NCBI GenBank assembly: GCA_964609245.1 | Contig: CAZSSB010000002.1 | Location: 62,001 to 126,000 of the forward strand | Source of the DNA: JAFGCY01 sp964609245 | GTDB lineage: Bacteria; 4484-113; JAFGCY01 | DNA: 64,000 bases | Reading direction: 5' to 3' | Shown here: one piece after another, positions 34,474 to 47,840 of the stretch | Layout of the letters: each line of letters starts with the position of its first letter | Position numbering within the stretch: the stretch's first letter is position 1 | Translations under genes and position numbers: made by a program | Notes under the pieces: generated by a model | Seen by the model: only the letters and a program-made list of their open reading frames with translations | Told to the model about the DNA's origin: nothing | The model's database searches: none

Positions 34474-35073
34474 CTAGCCGGCCGTGATCAGCAACACGAA
34501 CATCACCAGCCAGACGATGTCGAGGAAGTGCCAGTACATCGCGGTGTTCTTCACCGGCTGATGCGCCAGCGGCGAGTAGGCGCCGCGCCAGGCGGCGCGC
34601 ATGATGACGCCCAGCGGAATGAGCCCGCCGATCACGTGCAGCGCGTGCAGGCCGGTCAGCATGTAGAAGGTGAAGGCGTAGAGGTTGGCCTGGGCGTAGA
34701 CATCCGCCGCCAGCAGCACGGACCAGGCAGAGACCTGGCTGATCAGGAACACCGCCCCCAGCACGAAGGTGGCGGCCAGGCCCATGCGCAGCAGCTGCGC
34801 GCGGCCACGTCGCACGCTGTGCAGGGCAAAGTGCATCGTCATGCTGCTGGCAATCAGCACGAAGGTGCTGAAGTACAGTCCGCGCGGCAGGGCCGGCATA
34901 CCGGCCGGCGGCCACTCTGGAGCGCGCAGCCGCACCACCAGGTAACCGACCATGCTGGCGATGAACAACACGCTCAGCGACGCGATGAACAGCCACATGC
35001 CGAGTGTCTGAGTGTCATCGCGCCGTAGCGCGTCGCCCGTCGTGTCCATCGTCGGCCTTTGCTCCCCGGTCAT
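34474..35073 (-). CDS. Cytochrome c oxidase subunit III-like protein (second copy)
   Basis: The 199-aa protein has five predicted helices and ends with the subunit III signature FYMLTGLHALHVIGGLIPLG followed by MYWHFLDIVWLVMFVLL. It starts with a polar segment and LGMWLFIASLSVLFIASM. It is the short, five-helix form and is distinct from the longer subunit III gene at 35.5-36.4 kb. The start overlaps the coxD stop by four bases. Two subunit III-type genes in one operon are common in caa3-like operons of several phyla. It is the last gene of the operon. Confidence 0.88.
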   Translation of the reverse strand: MTGEQRPTMDTTGDALRRDDTQTLGMWLFIASLSVLFIASMVGYLVVRLRAPEWPPAGMPALPRGLYFSTFVLIASSMTMHFALHSVRRGRAQLLRMGLAATFVLGAVFLISQVSAWSVLLAADVYAQANLYAFTFYMLTGLHALHVIGGLIPLGVIMRAAWRGAYSPLAHQPVKNTAMYWHFLDIVWLVMFVLLITAG

Positions 35074-35465
35074 GGCTGGGCTCCCTGCTCCTCGCTGATC
35101 GCGGGCGCGTAGTCCTCGATCAGCTCCGACCGGTAGGCGGTGGAGTCCATCAGGACCAGGCCGACGAACAGCATCACGAAGAAGATCGCGAACAGAAAGA
35201 TGGTGCCGTGCAGCAGCTTGTCATAGCGCAGGTGCATGAAGTAGAGCGCGACCAGAAAGGCCTTGACGGTCGCGATCCCCAGTGCGATCCACAGATTCCA
35301 GCGGCCCAGGTCGACATAGGTCGCCGCCACCGTCAGCCAGGTCAGAGCCAGCAGCGCGATGAATACGCCCAGCAGCACCCACAACGGGATGACATGCCCC
35401 ACTCCGCGGCGGACCTGCTCCCCCTGCCGGAAGGTCGTCACTATCTTCTTCACTTGCTCAAGCAT
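35070..35465 (-). CDS. coxD: Cytochrome c oxidase subunit IV (prokaryotic type)
   Basis: The 131-aa protein has three membrane helices (about 26-46, 56-75 and 86-106) and the family loop KAFLVALYFMHLRYDK that marks prokaryotic oxidase subunit IV. It probably stabilises the oxidase core. The ATG at 35465 lies 34 bases after the coxC stop in the same direction. Nothing is missing. Confidence 0.87.
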   Translation of the reverse strand: MLEQVKKIVTTFRQGEQVRRGVGHVIPLWVLLGVFIALLALTWLTVAATYVDLGRWNLWIALGIATVKAFLVALYFMHLRYDKLLHGTIFLFAIFFVMLFVGLVLMDSTAYRSELIEDYAPAISEEQGAQP

Positions 35466-35499
35466 CTCTTATGCCTCTCGGTATCACCGTCGCGCCTAC

Positions 35500-36384
35500 C
35501 TAGTGGATCAGGTACAGCAGTGGGAACAGGAAGATCCAGATCAGATCCACGACGTGCCAGTAAAGCCCGGTCAGATCGACCGGCGTGAAGTAACCGCCGC
35601 CAAAGCGACCCTTCGCCGCCAGCAGCACCATCACGAAGATCGCGATCATGCCCGCGATGACGTGCAGGGCGTGCAGGCCGGTCATCGCGAAGTAGACCCC
35701 AAAGAACAGGTGCACGTTCTCGGGCTGCGGAACCACGTGCTCGCCCGCGACCGCGGGAGTCTCCCCCGGCAGCCGGGCCAATCCGCCAGGACCGGGCGCG
35801 GTCGGCGGCAGCTGCGTCCCGCCGAGATCGTGACCGCCTGCGGTGCTGCAGGGTTCAGCGTCCACCGGGCCAACCTCCGCCTGGTCAGCAGGACGGTCGC
35901 CTGCATGATGCGCGCCGTCCTCAGCGGCCGGCTCGGGCTGGTGGGCGTCCGTAACCTCGTGGTGTTCGGGCTGGAAGCGCTGGCCCCACAGCAAACCGTG
36001 CTTCCACTTGTGCTCGTACTCGACGGCCTTGATACCGAGAAAGGCGAAGCCGGCCAGCAGCGTCAGCGACAGAAGGATGATCAGCAGCCGGCGCTGGCCG
36101 AGCTGCGCGGCGCGCACCGCCCAGGCCATCGTCAGGCTGGAGGCGATCAGCACCACGGTGTTGATCCCGCCGAGCGTTTTGTCCAGGTACTTGTGCGCGT
36201 AGAGAAAGACCTCGGGATGGTGGGCGCGGTAGTAGGCGTAGGCCACGAACAGCCCGCCGAACAGCAGAATCTCCGTCACCAGGAACAGCCACATCCCCAG
36301 CTTGTCGCTGTCGAACTGCTGCTGCTCCGTGTCGAAGTGATGGTGCAGGTGCTGCGGTCGATCGTCGTGATGCTGGTTCGTCAT
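35500..36384 (-). CDS. coxC: Cytochrome c oxidase subunit III with a large polar insertion
   Basis: The 294-aa protein has the subunit III frame: LGMWLFLVTEILLFGGLFVAY (about 29-49), an outer loop, and FFGVYFAMTGLHALHVIAGM (about 228-247) and LYWHVVDLIWIFLFPLLY at the end. Between the KYEH/LLWG segment and the FFGVYF helix sits a loop of about 85 residues rich in Pro, Ala, Gly, His and acidic residues. Most homologues have a far shorter loop here. The frame is continuous through it. The N-terminus is His-rich. The start follows the coxA gene closely. Confidence 0.88.
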   Translation of the reverse strand: MTNQHHDDRPQHLHHHFDTEQQQFDSDKLGMWLFLVTEILLFGGLFVAYAYYRAHHPEVFLYAHKYLDKTLGGINTVVLIASSLTMAWAVRAAQLGQRRLLIILLSLTLLAGFAFLGIKAVEYEHKWKHGLLWGQRFQPEHHEVTDAHQPEPAAEDGAHHAGDRPADQAEVGPVDAEPCSTAGGHDLGGTQLPPTAPGPGGLARLPGETPAVAGEHVVPQPENVHLFFGVYFAMTGLHALHVIAGMIAIFVMVLLAAKGRFGGGYFTPVDLTGLYWHVVDLIWIFLFPLLYLIH

Positions 36385-36389
36385 GCTGC

Positions 36390-38075
<1,686 letters not shown>

Positions 38076-38086
38076 CGCTATCCCCG

Positions 38087-39214
38087 CTAACCCGCCTGCT
38101 TCTCGCTGGCGGAATTCTGGTCCTGATCCGGCTCAGTTTGCCCCGTGTCCTCGACGTCCTCGGCTGCTGGTGCGTCCTCGCCGCTGGGCTCGGCACCCGT
38201 TTCCTCCGCCGGCATCGGCTCCTCGACGCCGCTGTAGGCCTTGATCGCGGCGATGATCCAGCTGATCTCCTGGTCCGTGATCTTGCCCTGGAAGGTCGGC
38301 ATGACACCCTGGTAGCCCTGCCGGACCTTGTCCAGCGGATTGAGGATCGAATCGCGGATGTAGTTCTCATCAACAGCGGCGCTGGTGCCGTCGGTGAACT
38401 GGTGAGTCTGGCCGTAGATGTCCTTGAGCGTCGGTCCCGTGCCCGCCGAGCCGTCCACGGAGTGGCACTGCACGCAGCCGAACTTGCGCAGCATCTCGGC
38501 CCCGGCCTCCGCCGGCGGCAGCTGCTCGTAGAACGCCCCGGCGGTCTCAAGCCACTGCTCGTAGTCCGCCGCGGTGTGCACCACCACACGCGAGAGCATG
38601 CTGGAGTGCTCCGTGCCGCAATACTCGGCGCAGAAGATCTGATGTTCGCCGGGCTCGATCGCCTCGAACCACGCCTTGGTGTAGCGACCCGGCACCACGT
38701 CCTTCTTGAGGCGGAAGTCCGGCACGTAGAAGCTGTGAATCACGTCCTCGCTGGTCATCACCAGCGTCACGGGCCGCCCGGCCGGTACGTGCAGCTCCTC
38801 GTCGACCCAGCCGTTGGCATAGGTGAACAGCCAGTTCCACTTCTGGGCGGTGACCATCACTTCCAGCGAGTTCTGGGGCGGTGTGGACTGGTTGAGGTAC
38901 GTCGTAAAGCCGAACCAGAAGATCACGATCACGAGCAGCAGCGGGATGATGCTCCAGGTCAGCTCCAGTGGCAGGTTGTGGCTGGCCGTCTGCTGCTCGC
39001 GATGCCCCGGGCGGGCACGATAGCGGAAGACGAACAGCGCCATCACCACCACGATGCCGATGAAGAAGATCGCTGAGATGGCCAGGATGAAGTAAAACAG
39101 CCAGTCGACGCCGCCGGCGGTCGTCGAGCCGCGGCCCGGCATCCAGAATCCATCGGCCTGCAGCAATGCCAGCGCCATGCTGAGGCCCGGCGTCGCGATA
39201 CCCACCGCGTCCAT
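38087..39214 (-). CDS. coxB: Cytochrome c oxidase subunit II fused to cytochrome c (caa3 type)
   Basis: The 375-aa protein has two N-terminal helices (about 34-62 and 85-105), a CuA domain with the ligand set in DVIHSFYVPDFRLKKDVVPG and FCAEYCGTEHSSM, and a C-terminal cytochrome c domain with CVQCHSVDG (about 251) and a distal methionine in GVMPTFQGK. The last 45 residues are acidic. This makes the enzyme a caa3-type oxidase that carries its own haem c. The ATG at 39214 shares bases with the sco stop (TGATG); the frame to 39274 is within sco. Confidence 0.93.
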   Translation of the reverse strand: MDAVGIATPGLSMALALLQADGFWMPGRGSTTAGGVDWLFYFILAISAIFFIGIVVVMALFVFRYRARPGHREQQTASHNLPLELTWSIIPLLLVIVIFWFGFTTYLNQSTPPQNSLEVMVTAQKWNWLFTYANGWVDEELHVPAGRPVTLVMTSEDVIHSFYVPDFRLKKDVVPGRYTKAWFEAIEPGEHQIFCAEYCGTEHSSMLSRVVVHTAADYEQWLETAGAFYEQLPPAEAGAEMLRKFGCVQCHSVDGSAGTGPTLKDIYGQTHQFTDGTSAAVDENYIRDSILNPLDKVRQGYQGVMPTFQGKITDQEISWIIAAIKAYSGVEEPMPAEETGAEPSGEDAPAAEDVEDTGQTEPDQDQNSASEKQAG

Positions 39215-40074
39215 CAGCCCGCCTCCCCGGCCCCGGTCGCGGGCCGCCGCCGCCGCGCCAGCTCCCGGGCCCACAGGCTGCCCAGCACGATCGCCAATAC
39301 CACCAACGTCAACAGCCCGCCCAGCCGCATCAGGTTCATCGCGGCCGGCACGTAGCTGCCGCTGGCGGGGTCATAGGTGTAGCAGTACATCAGCACGTGG
39401 TCGACGGTGGTGCCGATCCTGCCCTCCGATGCCTCCAGCAGCGCCAGCTTCAGGTCCCGCGGTTCGAACAGCACGTCGTAGAGGTAGCGGGACACCCGCC
39501 CGTCGGGCGTGAGCATGATCAGCGCCGCGACGTGGACGTACTGCTGGCTGGCATCATCCCAGCGGTAGTTGAAGCCGACGGACTGGGTCAGCGCGTCGAT
39601 CTCGGCCTGCCCGCCGGTCAGGAAATGCCAGCCGGCCCCTGCCGACGGACGGCCGTAGGATTGAATGTAGTTCTGTTTCTTCTGCCGCGCCAGCAGGGGC
39701 GTCTCCAGCGGGTTGAAGCTGACGGTGACGATCTCGAACTGCTGTCCGGCCGTCCACTCCATCATCGACAGGGTGTCGACCATCCCGTTGAGCTGCAGCG
39801 TGCAAAGCATCGGGCACTTGTAGTAGTTCAGCGTCAGGATCACCGGATGAGTGCCGTCGAAGTAGTCCGCCAGCCGCACCTCGCGGTCCTGCTCGTCGGT
39901 GAAGGCCAGGCCCAGCGGCACCCGGGCGTCCAGCTGCTCGTCGACCCCCACGCCTTCCATCGCGGAGACCGGTTGGTCGGCGGACTGCGCGCGCGCGGGC
40001 TGCGACGTCGCCAGACAGGCTAGAAAGGCGAGCAAGACAGCAACCCGGATTACACTAACCGGCCCCACCTGCAT
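39214..40074 (-). CDS. SCO1/SenC-type copper chaperone
   Basis: Sco proteins deliver copper to, or reduce, the CuA site of subunit II, encoded next. The 286-aa protein has a signal peptide (about 1-29, ending SQPARAQS), the copper-binding CPMLC motif (YYKCPMLCTLQLNG, about 86-99), VTVSFNPLETP and a later His in QYVHVAALIML. A C-terminal membrane helix (about 253-272) with a basic tail anchors it to the membrane, a variant seen in several ACIII-oxidase operons. The ATG at 40074 is the only reasonable start. Confidence 0.92.
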   Translation of the reverse strand: MQVGPVSVIRVAVLLAFLACLATSQPARAQSADQPVSAMEGVGVDEQLDARVPLGLAFTDEQDREVRLADYFDGTHPVILTLNYYKCPMLCTLQLNGMVDTLSMMEWTAGQQFEIVTVSFNPLETPLLARQKKQNYIQSYGRPSAGAGWHFLTGGQAEIDALTQSVGFNYRWDDASQQYVHVAALIMLTPDGRVSRYLYDVLFEPRDLKLALLEASEGRIGTTVDHVLMYCYTYDPASGSYVPAAMNLMRLGGLLTLVVLAIVLGSLWARELARRRRPATGAGEAG

Positions 40075-40114
40075 GACACCTTAGTACCTCGCCAACAAGT
40101 ACCTTGTTTTGGGT

Positions 40115-40570
40115 CTATTCCGGTGGCTGCTCCGCGGCGGGCTCAGGCTCCGTCTCCTCCGCGTAGGGTGGCGGCGTAGGCTGCGCGAGGCCCAGCTGCT
40201 CGAAGCCCAGCGGCTGGCCGGCCGCCAGCCGTCGGCGAGTCAACTCCAGCGCGCGGTCGATCGGCACGCTGACCGCGCCCTGGGCCGGGTCGATCCAGCC
40301 GTAGGCGCCCAGCCGCTCCAGCTGCCGCGCGCGCAGCTGGTTGACCTCCTCGTGGCGCTGCTCCACGACCTTGCGCTCCAGTTCGCCGCGCTCCGCCCGG
40401 TTGAAGAGCGCCACCAGCAGGATCACCACCACCAGGAACACCAGCGTGAAGACGATTCCGACGACGAAGATCATCGGCGCGTTGACATCCTCGACCTCCG
40501 CTACGGCGCCGGCATCCTCCGGCGGAGTCGCCACCCGCGGCTCGTCCTGATGATCCATCTCGCTAGACAT
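40115..40570 (-). CDS. Small single-helix membrane protein of the ACIII-oxidase operon
   Basis: The 151-aa protein has one helix (about 33-55), a charged coil (ERGELERKVVEQRHEEVNQL) and the conserved-looking YGWIDPAQGAVSVPIDRALE (about 90-109). This motif recurs in small proteins encoded with alternative complex III and oxidases (from memory); the function is not defined. The C-terminus is Pro/Glu-rich. The ATG at 40570 overlaps the actF stop by eight bases, so it is made together with the complex and is likely an accessory subunit or assembly protein. Confidence 0.75.
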   Translation of the reverse strand: MSSEMDHQDEPRVATPPEDAGAVAEVEDVNAPMIFVVGIVFTLVFLVVVILLVALFNRAERGELERKVVEQRHEEVNQLRARQLERLGAYGWIDPAQGAVSVPIDRALELTRRRLAAGQPLGFEQLGLAQPTPPPYAEETEPEPAAEQPPE

Positions 40571-41819
40571 TCTCGAACCTCAGTGAATCGGCCAGCGCCG
40601 GGTCGCCCAGCGGCACCAGGGGCCGCCGTCGCGCCAGCAGCGCCCAGGCGGCCAGCATCAGCGCCAGCACCCCGACGAGGCACAGCACGTCGAGCGCACC
40701 GAACGGGATGCCCTCGCCGCCGTATTCCGGCATGATCAGCCAGTACAGGTCCATGTAGTGGGCGATCAGCAGCCAGACGCACCAGAAGGCCAGGAAGCGT
40801 TTGCGCCGCTTGACATAGCGGGACAGCAGCCCGGCCAGCGGAATCAGCAATTGGACGAATAGCAGCGCCACCGACCACCACAGCCACTCGCCGCTGAAGC
40901 GCCGCAGATACCAGCCGGTCTCCTCCGGAATGTTGGCGTACCAGTAGAGCATGAACTGCGAGAAGGCGATGTAGCCCCAGAACAGGGTGAAGGCGAACAG
41001 CAGCTTGCCCAGGTCGTGGTAGTGCTCGACGGTCACCGTCCGCCGCATGCGGCCGCTGAGCTGCAGCAGCATGATGCTCAGCGTGGTGACCGCCAGGAAG
41101 CACAGCGCGCAGCCGGCGAAGAAGTAGGCGCCGATGATGGTGCTGAACCAGTGCGCGTCCAGCGACATCACCGCGTCGATGGTGAAACCCGTCAGAGTCA
41201 GTGCGAAGAGCAGCATCGCCGGCGCACTCAGCCGCCACATGCCCAGCGTCAGCCGCGCATCACCAGACCCATCCTGGCGGGTCGAGCGACCGAGGAAGTG
41301 CCAGCTGAGCAGTCCCCAGATCACGAAGTAGGCCACCATCCTGATGGAAAAGAAGCCGACGTTCAGGTATCCGGCCTTGTGTGCCACCAGTTCGTCGAAC
41401 TGGGGCGAACTGCCGTCAGCAAGGGCGGGATTGCCCCAGAAGTAGAGACCGTTGTCGCCACCCAGCATCGCGATGATGATCGGCAGAGCCAGCAGGCCGA
41501 GCAGGGGCAGCAGGGCGGCCAGCAACTCGGCGACGCGCCGGATAACCACGCTCCAGCTGGCCCGCGTCAGGTGCTGCAGGATCACGAAGAACAGGGCGCC
41601 GAGGCCCAGCGAGACGCCGTAGCACAGCGCGGTCAGATAGGAGAAGAAGAACCGGCGCAGCTGATCCCCGGCCTGCATGCCCAGCAGGTAGCTGACGGCC
41701 AGCGCCGCCACACCGACCACCAGTGACACGATGAACAGCGGCCGCCAGGCCTTGCCGAGCAGCGGCTTGTCGGCCGGGACATCCTGAGGCGCGAGCACAT
41801 GGACATAGCCCTCAGCCAT
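40563..41819 (-). CDS. actF: Alternative complex III, membrane subunit ActF
   Basis: The 418-aa integral membrane protein has about ten helices and belongs to the ActF/ActC superfamily without haem ligands. Recognisable segments are LTGFTIDAVMSLDAHWFSTI (about 218-237), IAFSQFMLYWYANIPEETGW (about 288-307) and HYMDLYWLIMPEYGG (about 353-367), typical of ActF. The ATG at 41819 is chosen because it overlaps the actE stop; an upstream start at 41909 lies inside actE. It is part of the quinol:electron-carrier oxidoreductase that feeds the caa3 oxidase encoded downstream. Confidence 0.92.
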   Translation of the reverse strand: MAEGYVHVLAPQDVPADKPLLGKAWRPLFIVSLVVGVAALAVSYLLGMQAGDQLRRFFFSYLTALCYGVSLGLGALFFVILQHLTRASWSVVIRRVAELLAALLPLLGLLALPIIIAMLGGDNGLYFWGNPALADGSSPQFDELVAHKAGYLNVGFFSIRMVAYFVIWGLLSWHFLGRSTRQDGSGDARLTLGMWRLSAPAMLLFALTLTGFTIDAVMSLDAHWFSTIIGAYFFAGCALCFLAVTTLSIMLLQLSGRMRRTVTVEHYHDLGKLLFAFTLFWGYIAFSQFMLYWYANIPEETGWYLRRFSGEWLWWSVALLFVQLLIPLAGLLSRYVKRRKRFLAFWCVWLLIAHYMDLYWLIMPEYGGEGIPFGALDVLCLVGVLALMLAAWALLARRRPLVPLGDPALADSLRFENV

Positions 41820-42588
41820 CCTGCCCTCCCCCTTCCGCGTCCGGCTCAGTCGCAGCATCGGTGGATGCTTCCTCGCCACCCGCCGCTTCCTCCTGGTCCG
41901 CGGTTCCATCCGGCGGCAGCGCTTCGGCCTGCAGCTTCAGCGCCTCGCGCTGCTCGGCCGGCACGTCGCTGAGGCTGGCGTATTGGCTGAGCTGCAGGGC
42001 GCGCACGTAGGCGACAATCGCCCAGCGATCCTCCACCGGTACCTGCGTGCCGTAGGCCGGCATGGTGCGGATGCCGCTCGTAATCGTGTTGTAGATGTGC
42101 CCGACCGGCCGCTCGCGCACGGTGGGCGTGTGATAGGACAGCGGCGCGATCCAGGTGCCTTCCGCCAGCTGCTCGGCGCGCTGGCTGATCATCCCGTTGC
42201 CATCGCCGTCGAGTCCGTGGCAGGTCGCGCAGAAGATGTCGTAGCGCTCCTGGCCGCGCGCCATGAACGACGCGTCGATCTCCAGCTCGGGTGGAAAGCC
42301 CTCGGCCCACTGCTCGCCGACGACGCCGAGATACAGGTGGGTGTCAGTGGCCAGCATGCCGCGCGCCACCGTACCCGCCACCGGTGGGCGCATCGCGCGC
42401 TGGTCGGTGAACAGCGGATTGGAGGCCTGGGCGCGGTACTTGGGCTGGTTGTCCATGTCCGGAATGATCGAGGGTTTCGGTTCCGGCGAGCGCGAGGATC
42501 GCGCGTAGTAGATCATCGCCAGCGGGATGAACGACAGCACCACCAGTACGATGATCACGGGCGCGATCCAGCCCCACCACTTAGGCAT
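41812..42588 (-). CDS. actE: Alternative complex III, monohaem cytochrome c subunit ActE
   Basis: The 258-aa protein has an N-terminal helix (about 9-28) that anchors a periplasmic cytochrome c domain. The haem site is CATCHGLDGDGNG (about 119-131), and methionines in MISQRA and RTMPAYG are candidate distal ligands (the latter is the usual one). The family often has one haem c, as here. The last 50 residues are acidic and low-complexity. The start lies four bases inside the actD end. It probably passes electrons toward the oxidase cytochrome c domain. Confidence 0.9.
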   Translation of the reverse strand: MPKWWGWIAPVIIVLVVLSFIPLAMIYYARSSRSPEPKPSIIPDMDNQPKYRAQASNPLFTDQRAMRPPVAGTVARGMLATDTHLYLGVVGEQWAEGFPPELEIDASFMARGQERYDIFCATCHGLDGDGNGMISQRAEQLAEGTWIAPLSYHTPTVRERPVGHIYNTITSGIRTMPAYGTQVPVEDRWAIVAYVRALQLSQYASLSDVPAEQREALKLQAEALPPDGTADQEEAAGGEEASTDAATEPDAEGGGQDG

Positions 42589-43161
42589 CGCCGCCCTCCT
42601 CGATCAGTTCCTCGATGCCGACGCCGCCCAGCTGAGTCAGGAACTGGCGCGTCTCGTCGCGGTCGAACCGCGGATCGCCGGCCTCGACGCTGATGAAGAA
42701 CCGGTCGTCCGTCACCTTGTGGATACGGGCGCTGTTGAACACCGGGTGGTGGAAGCGCGGCAGCCCGTTGATCAGCAGCATCCCGAAGAACGCGGCGAAG
42801 GCGCTCAGCAGAATCGTCAGCTCGAAGATCACCGGAATGTTGGCCGGCAGGCTGAAGAATGGCTTGCCGCTGATCAGATACGGGTAATCGACGGCGTTCA
42901 TCCACCACTGCAGCAGCAGCCCCAGGCCCAGGCCGGTCAGCCCGCCGCCGAGCACCAGCCATGGCAGTTTGCTGGGCCTCAGCCCCATCGCGTCGTTGAG
43001 GCCGTGCACCGGGAAGGGCGTATGCGCGTCCCAGCGCGTGAAGCCCGCATCGCGCATCTGCTCGCAGGCGTGCAGCAGCTGGTGGCCATCGTCGAACTCG
43101 ACCAGATAGCCCAGCAGCCGGCCCAGCGGCTCGGACGTCACCGAGGTGTGCCGGTCGACCG

Positions 43162-43165
<4 letters not shown>
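42581..43165 (-). CDS. actD: Alternative complex III subunit ActD
   Basis: The 194-aa protein matches the ActD (DUF3341) family: a short cytosolic alpha/beta domain (GRLLGYLVEFDDGHQLLHAC, WDAHTPFPVHGLNDAMGL) then two membrane helices (about 68-88 and 106-130) linked by the short VDYPYLISGKPFFSLPANIP stretch, and a C-terminal domain (DRFFISVEAGDPRF). Function within the complex is structural as far as is known. The start overlaps the actC stop by four bases. Confidence 0.9.
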
Positions 43166-44663
<1,498 letters not shown>

Positions 44664-44664
<1 letters not shown>

Positions 44665-47600
44665 CAGTGCCCCTCCCCCTCACCCGCCGCCGCGTGCCCA
44701 TCGCCCTCGCCGGCGTGACCGGCATGCTCATCGTGCTCCTCCGCATGCTCGTAGAGCTCCGGCGGCGGTGTCTCGTACTCCGGCGTGCCCGGCGCCGGGT
44801 TGCGCAGCTTGGCCAGGTAGGCCGTGCGCGGCTTGACGTTCAGCTCGGCCAGCATGGCGTAGGCGCGCTGGTGGTCGTGCAGCTTGCGCACCGCGCTGTC
44901 CGGGTCATTCAGATCGCCGAAGGTGATCGCCCGCGCCGGACAGGCCTGGGCACAGGCCGGCGTTATCTCACCGTCCTCCAGCGGCCGCTGCTCGTTGCCG
45001 GCATCGATTTTGGCGCCCTGGATCCGCTGCACGCAGTAGGTGCACTTCTCCATCACGCCGCGGCTGCGAACGGTGACCTCCGGGTTGAAGCCCAGCTTCT
45101 GGGTCTCGGTGATGCCTTTCTGGTAGTTGAAGTAGTTGAAGCGCCGCACCTTGTAGGGGCAGTTGTTGGCGCAGTAACGCGTGCCCACGCAGCGGTTATA
45201 GACCATCTCGTTGAGGCCCTCGCTGCTGTGCACCGTCGCCGCCACCGGGCAGACCTGCTCGCAGGGCGCCATCTCGCAGTGGTGGCAGGCCACCGGCTGG
45301 CTGAGCGACTGCGGGGCCGCCGGATCGCCGGTGAAGTAGCGGTCGACGCGGATCCAGTGCATCTCGCGCCCCTCCAGCACCCGCTGCTTGCCGACGACCG
45401 GGATGTTGTTCTCGGCCTGGCAGGCCGTGATGCAGGCGCCGCAGCCGATGCAGCTGCTCAGGTCGATCGCCAGCGCCCAGCGGTGGCCCTCGTAGCTGTG
45501 CTCCGTCCACAGTGATTTCAGCGGCGGATGATGCGTCATCTTCTGGGCGAAGTCGGGGTGTTCATGATAAAAGGCCAGGTTGGCCTCGCGCACCAGACCG
45601 CCGACGCGGCGCTCGCGCTCCGCCATCCCCAGCGTGTCGATCACGTAGTGGTCCTGGGTACAGGCCAGCTCGTGTGTCCGCCCGGTCTTGCGCGGCTGCA
45701 TCACCTGTGCAGCGCCGCCGTGTTCCTGCGGTCGCAGCGCATAGGCATTGACCCCGACACCGCGGCCGACTCGCCCGCAGACCTGGCGGCCGTAGCCGAG
45801 CGCCACCGTGATGACGCCCCGGGGCTGGCCGGGCATCACGAGCACCGGCAGCTTAACGCCCGAGTCCGGCGGCAATTCGATCACGTCCCCGTCCCTGAGC
45901 CCCTGCGCCGCGGCGTCGGCGACGCTGATCACCGCGGCGTTGTCCCAGGTCAGCTTGGTCAGCGGGTCGGGGGCCTCCTGCAGCCAGCCGTTGTTGGCGA
46001 AGCGGCCGTCGTAGACCCGGGGATCCGGGACGACTGCCAGCTCGAATCCGTCGGTTGCCGCCTCCTCGCCGTAGACCCTGACGCCATCCAGGTCCGTGCC
46101 GGTCAGGGCCCTGCCGTAGTCGGGCGTGGGTCGTGCCGGGGCGCTGGCGCTGCCTGCGACCAGACCGTCGTGGAGCGCCGTGCGCCAGCGCGCTTCGAAG
46201 TCGTCCTCACCGAAGCGCTGAGCATAGGTCTCGCGTACTAGCTCGTACCCACTGCGCGGCTCGGCGCTGATCAGCATCGACAGCAGTTCGATCTCGCTGA
46301 GACCGCCGTACAGCGGTTCGATCAGGGGCTGTATCACGCTGTAGGTCCCGTCCCAGCCGGTGGCGTCCCCCCATGCCTCCAGGTAGTGCGCGCGCGGCAG
46401 CAGCCAGCTGCAGTGCTGCGAAGTCTCGTTTTCATCCTGGCTGAGGTGGATCACCGTCTCGGCACCGGCCAGCTTACCCGCCACACTTAGCTCTGGCGGG
46501 GCGTTGTAGACCGGATTGCCGCCCGCGATTACGAGCGTGCTGATCGCGCCGGCCTTGAGCTGCCCCGCCAGCTCCTCGATCTGCGCGCGGTCCCCGTGGT
46601 CCTGCCGCGGATCGGGCACCAGCTCGACCGTCTTGCCGACGTTGCCCAGCGCGTCGTTGATCAGCTGCGCCAGCACATGCACGTCGGCGGTCTGACGAGG
46701 GCCCACCGTCAACAGGCTGCGGCCCCGGTGCCGGAGCAGATCCTTGCACAGCGGCTCCAGTAGCGGGTGTTCATTGACATCGTTCATGTGAACCCGCAGC
46801 AGCCCCTCGAGGTGCTCCGCGCCCGCCGGCAGGCTGAGCCCCGACTTCAGGAACAGCCTGGCCGCCAGGATGCGCAGCTGCAGCGCCACCTGACCGGGTC
46901 GCAGCGCTGCGCGGTGATCGGCGTTGGTGCCGGTCAGGCTGACGGTGCTCTCCAGCACGTATAGCCGGTTCATCGCGCCGCTATCGGGGTTGCGCCGCGC
47001 GGCGAACTCGCGGGCATGTCGCACGCCGTCCGGGTGCAGCAGCAGGAAGTCGTCATCGAAACTTGCGATTACGTCCGCCCCCTCCAGCCTGAGCAGTGGC
47101 CGGTAGGCACGGCCGTACAGCCGCCGCATCGCCTGGCGCTGGTTGTCGCGCGACACCGGTTCATAGACGAACTGCTGCGCCAGCGGCATGCTATCGCGCA
47201 GCTGGGCGCGCATCGCCAGCGTGGTCGGGCTGCCGGTCTCCTCAAGCAGCAGCGCCAGTCCTTCGCCCCCGCGGGTGCGCAGCCCGGCGAAGCGCTCGGA
47301 CGCGAACTGACGGAAGCCTTCGAGGCCCGGCTGCAGCGTCTGGCCGCCCTGGCGCTGAACGACCTGGCTGGCGCGGTCGATGTCGTAGAGATCCAGTACG
47401 CTGGCCTGGTGGATGGCGGTGGTGGCACCCCGGCTGGCGGGATGCAGCGGGTTGCCCTCGATCTTGATCGGCCGGCCGTCGTAGCTGGTCACCAGCAGGC
47501 CGACGGCGGCGCCACCCAGTTCCATGGCGGTCGCGTACTGCGCGGGCTGGCCGGGGGTGAACCCCTGGGGCCGCTTCGCGTAGGGCGCGATCGTCTCCCT

Positions 47601-47840
47601 GGGCCAGCGGCAGCCGGTTAGCGTCAGGCCAGCCAGCGCCAGTGAGGCGCCCATCAGCTTGAGAAACTCGCGCCGCGATTCGGGGCTGAGGGCGTCGACA
47701 GCCACCTCCGGAAACTCGCGCTCCATCGCCGCGGCGAACTGCGGCGTCCGCGCCAACTCATCCAGACTGCGCCAGTACCTACGGCCGGTCAGGCCGGCAA
47801 GCCGCTTGCGCGTCGTGATGCTGTCGTCTAGCGGTGGCAT
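44664..47840 (-). CDS. actB: Alternative complex III, iron-sulfur/molybdopterin-like subunit ActB
   Basis: The 1058-aa protein has a molybdopterin-oxidoreductase-like domain that carries no cofactor in characterised complexes (about 60-700) and a C-terminal Fe-S domain with CIGCGACITACQAENN, CHHCEMAPCEQVCP, CVGTRYCANNCPYK and the last pair CTYC...CAQACP, fitting three [4Fe-4S] and one [3Fe-4S]. Near the N-terminus SRREFLKLMGASLALAGLTLTGC gives a Tat-like RREFLK motif and a possible lipobox. The ATG at 47840 is preferred to TTG at 47849; it overlaps actA by 13 bases. The His/Gly/Glu-rich tail is species-specific. Confidence 0.93.
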
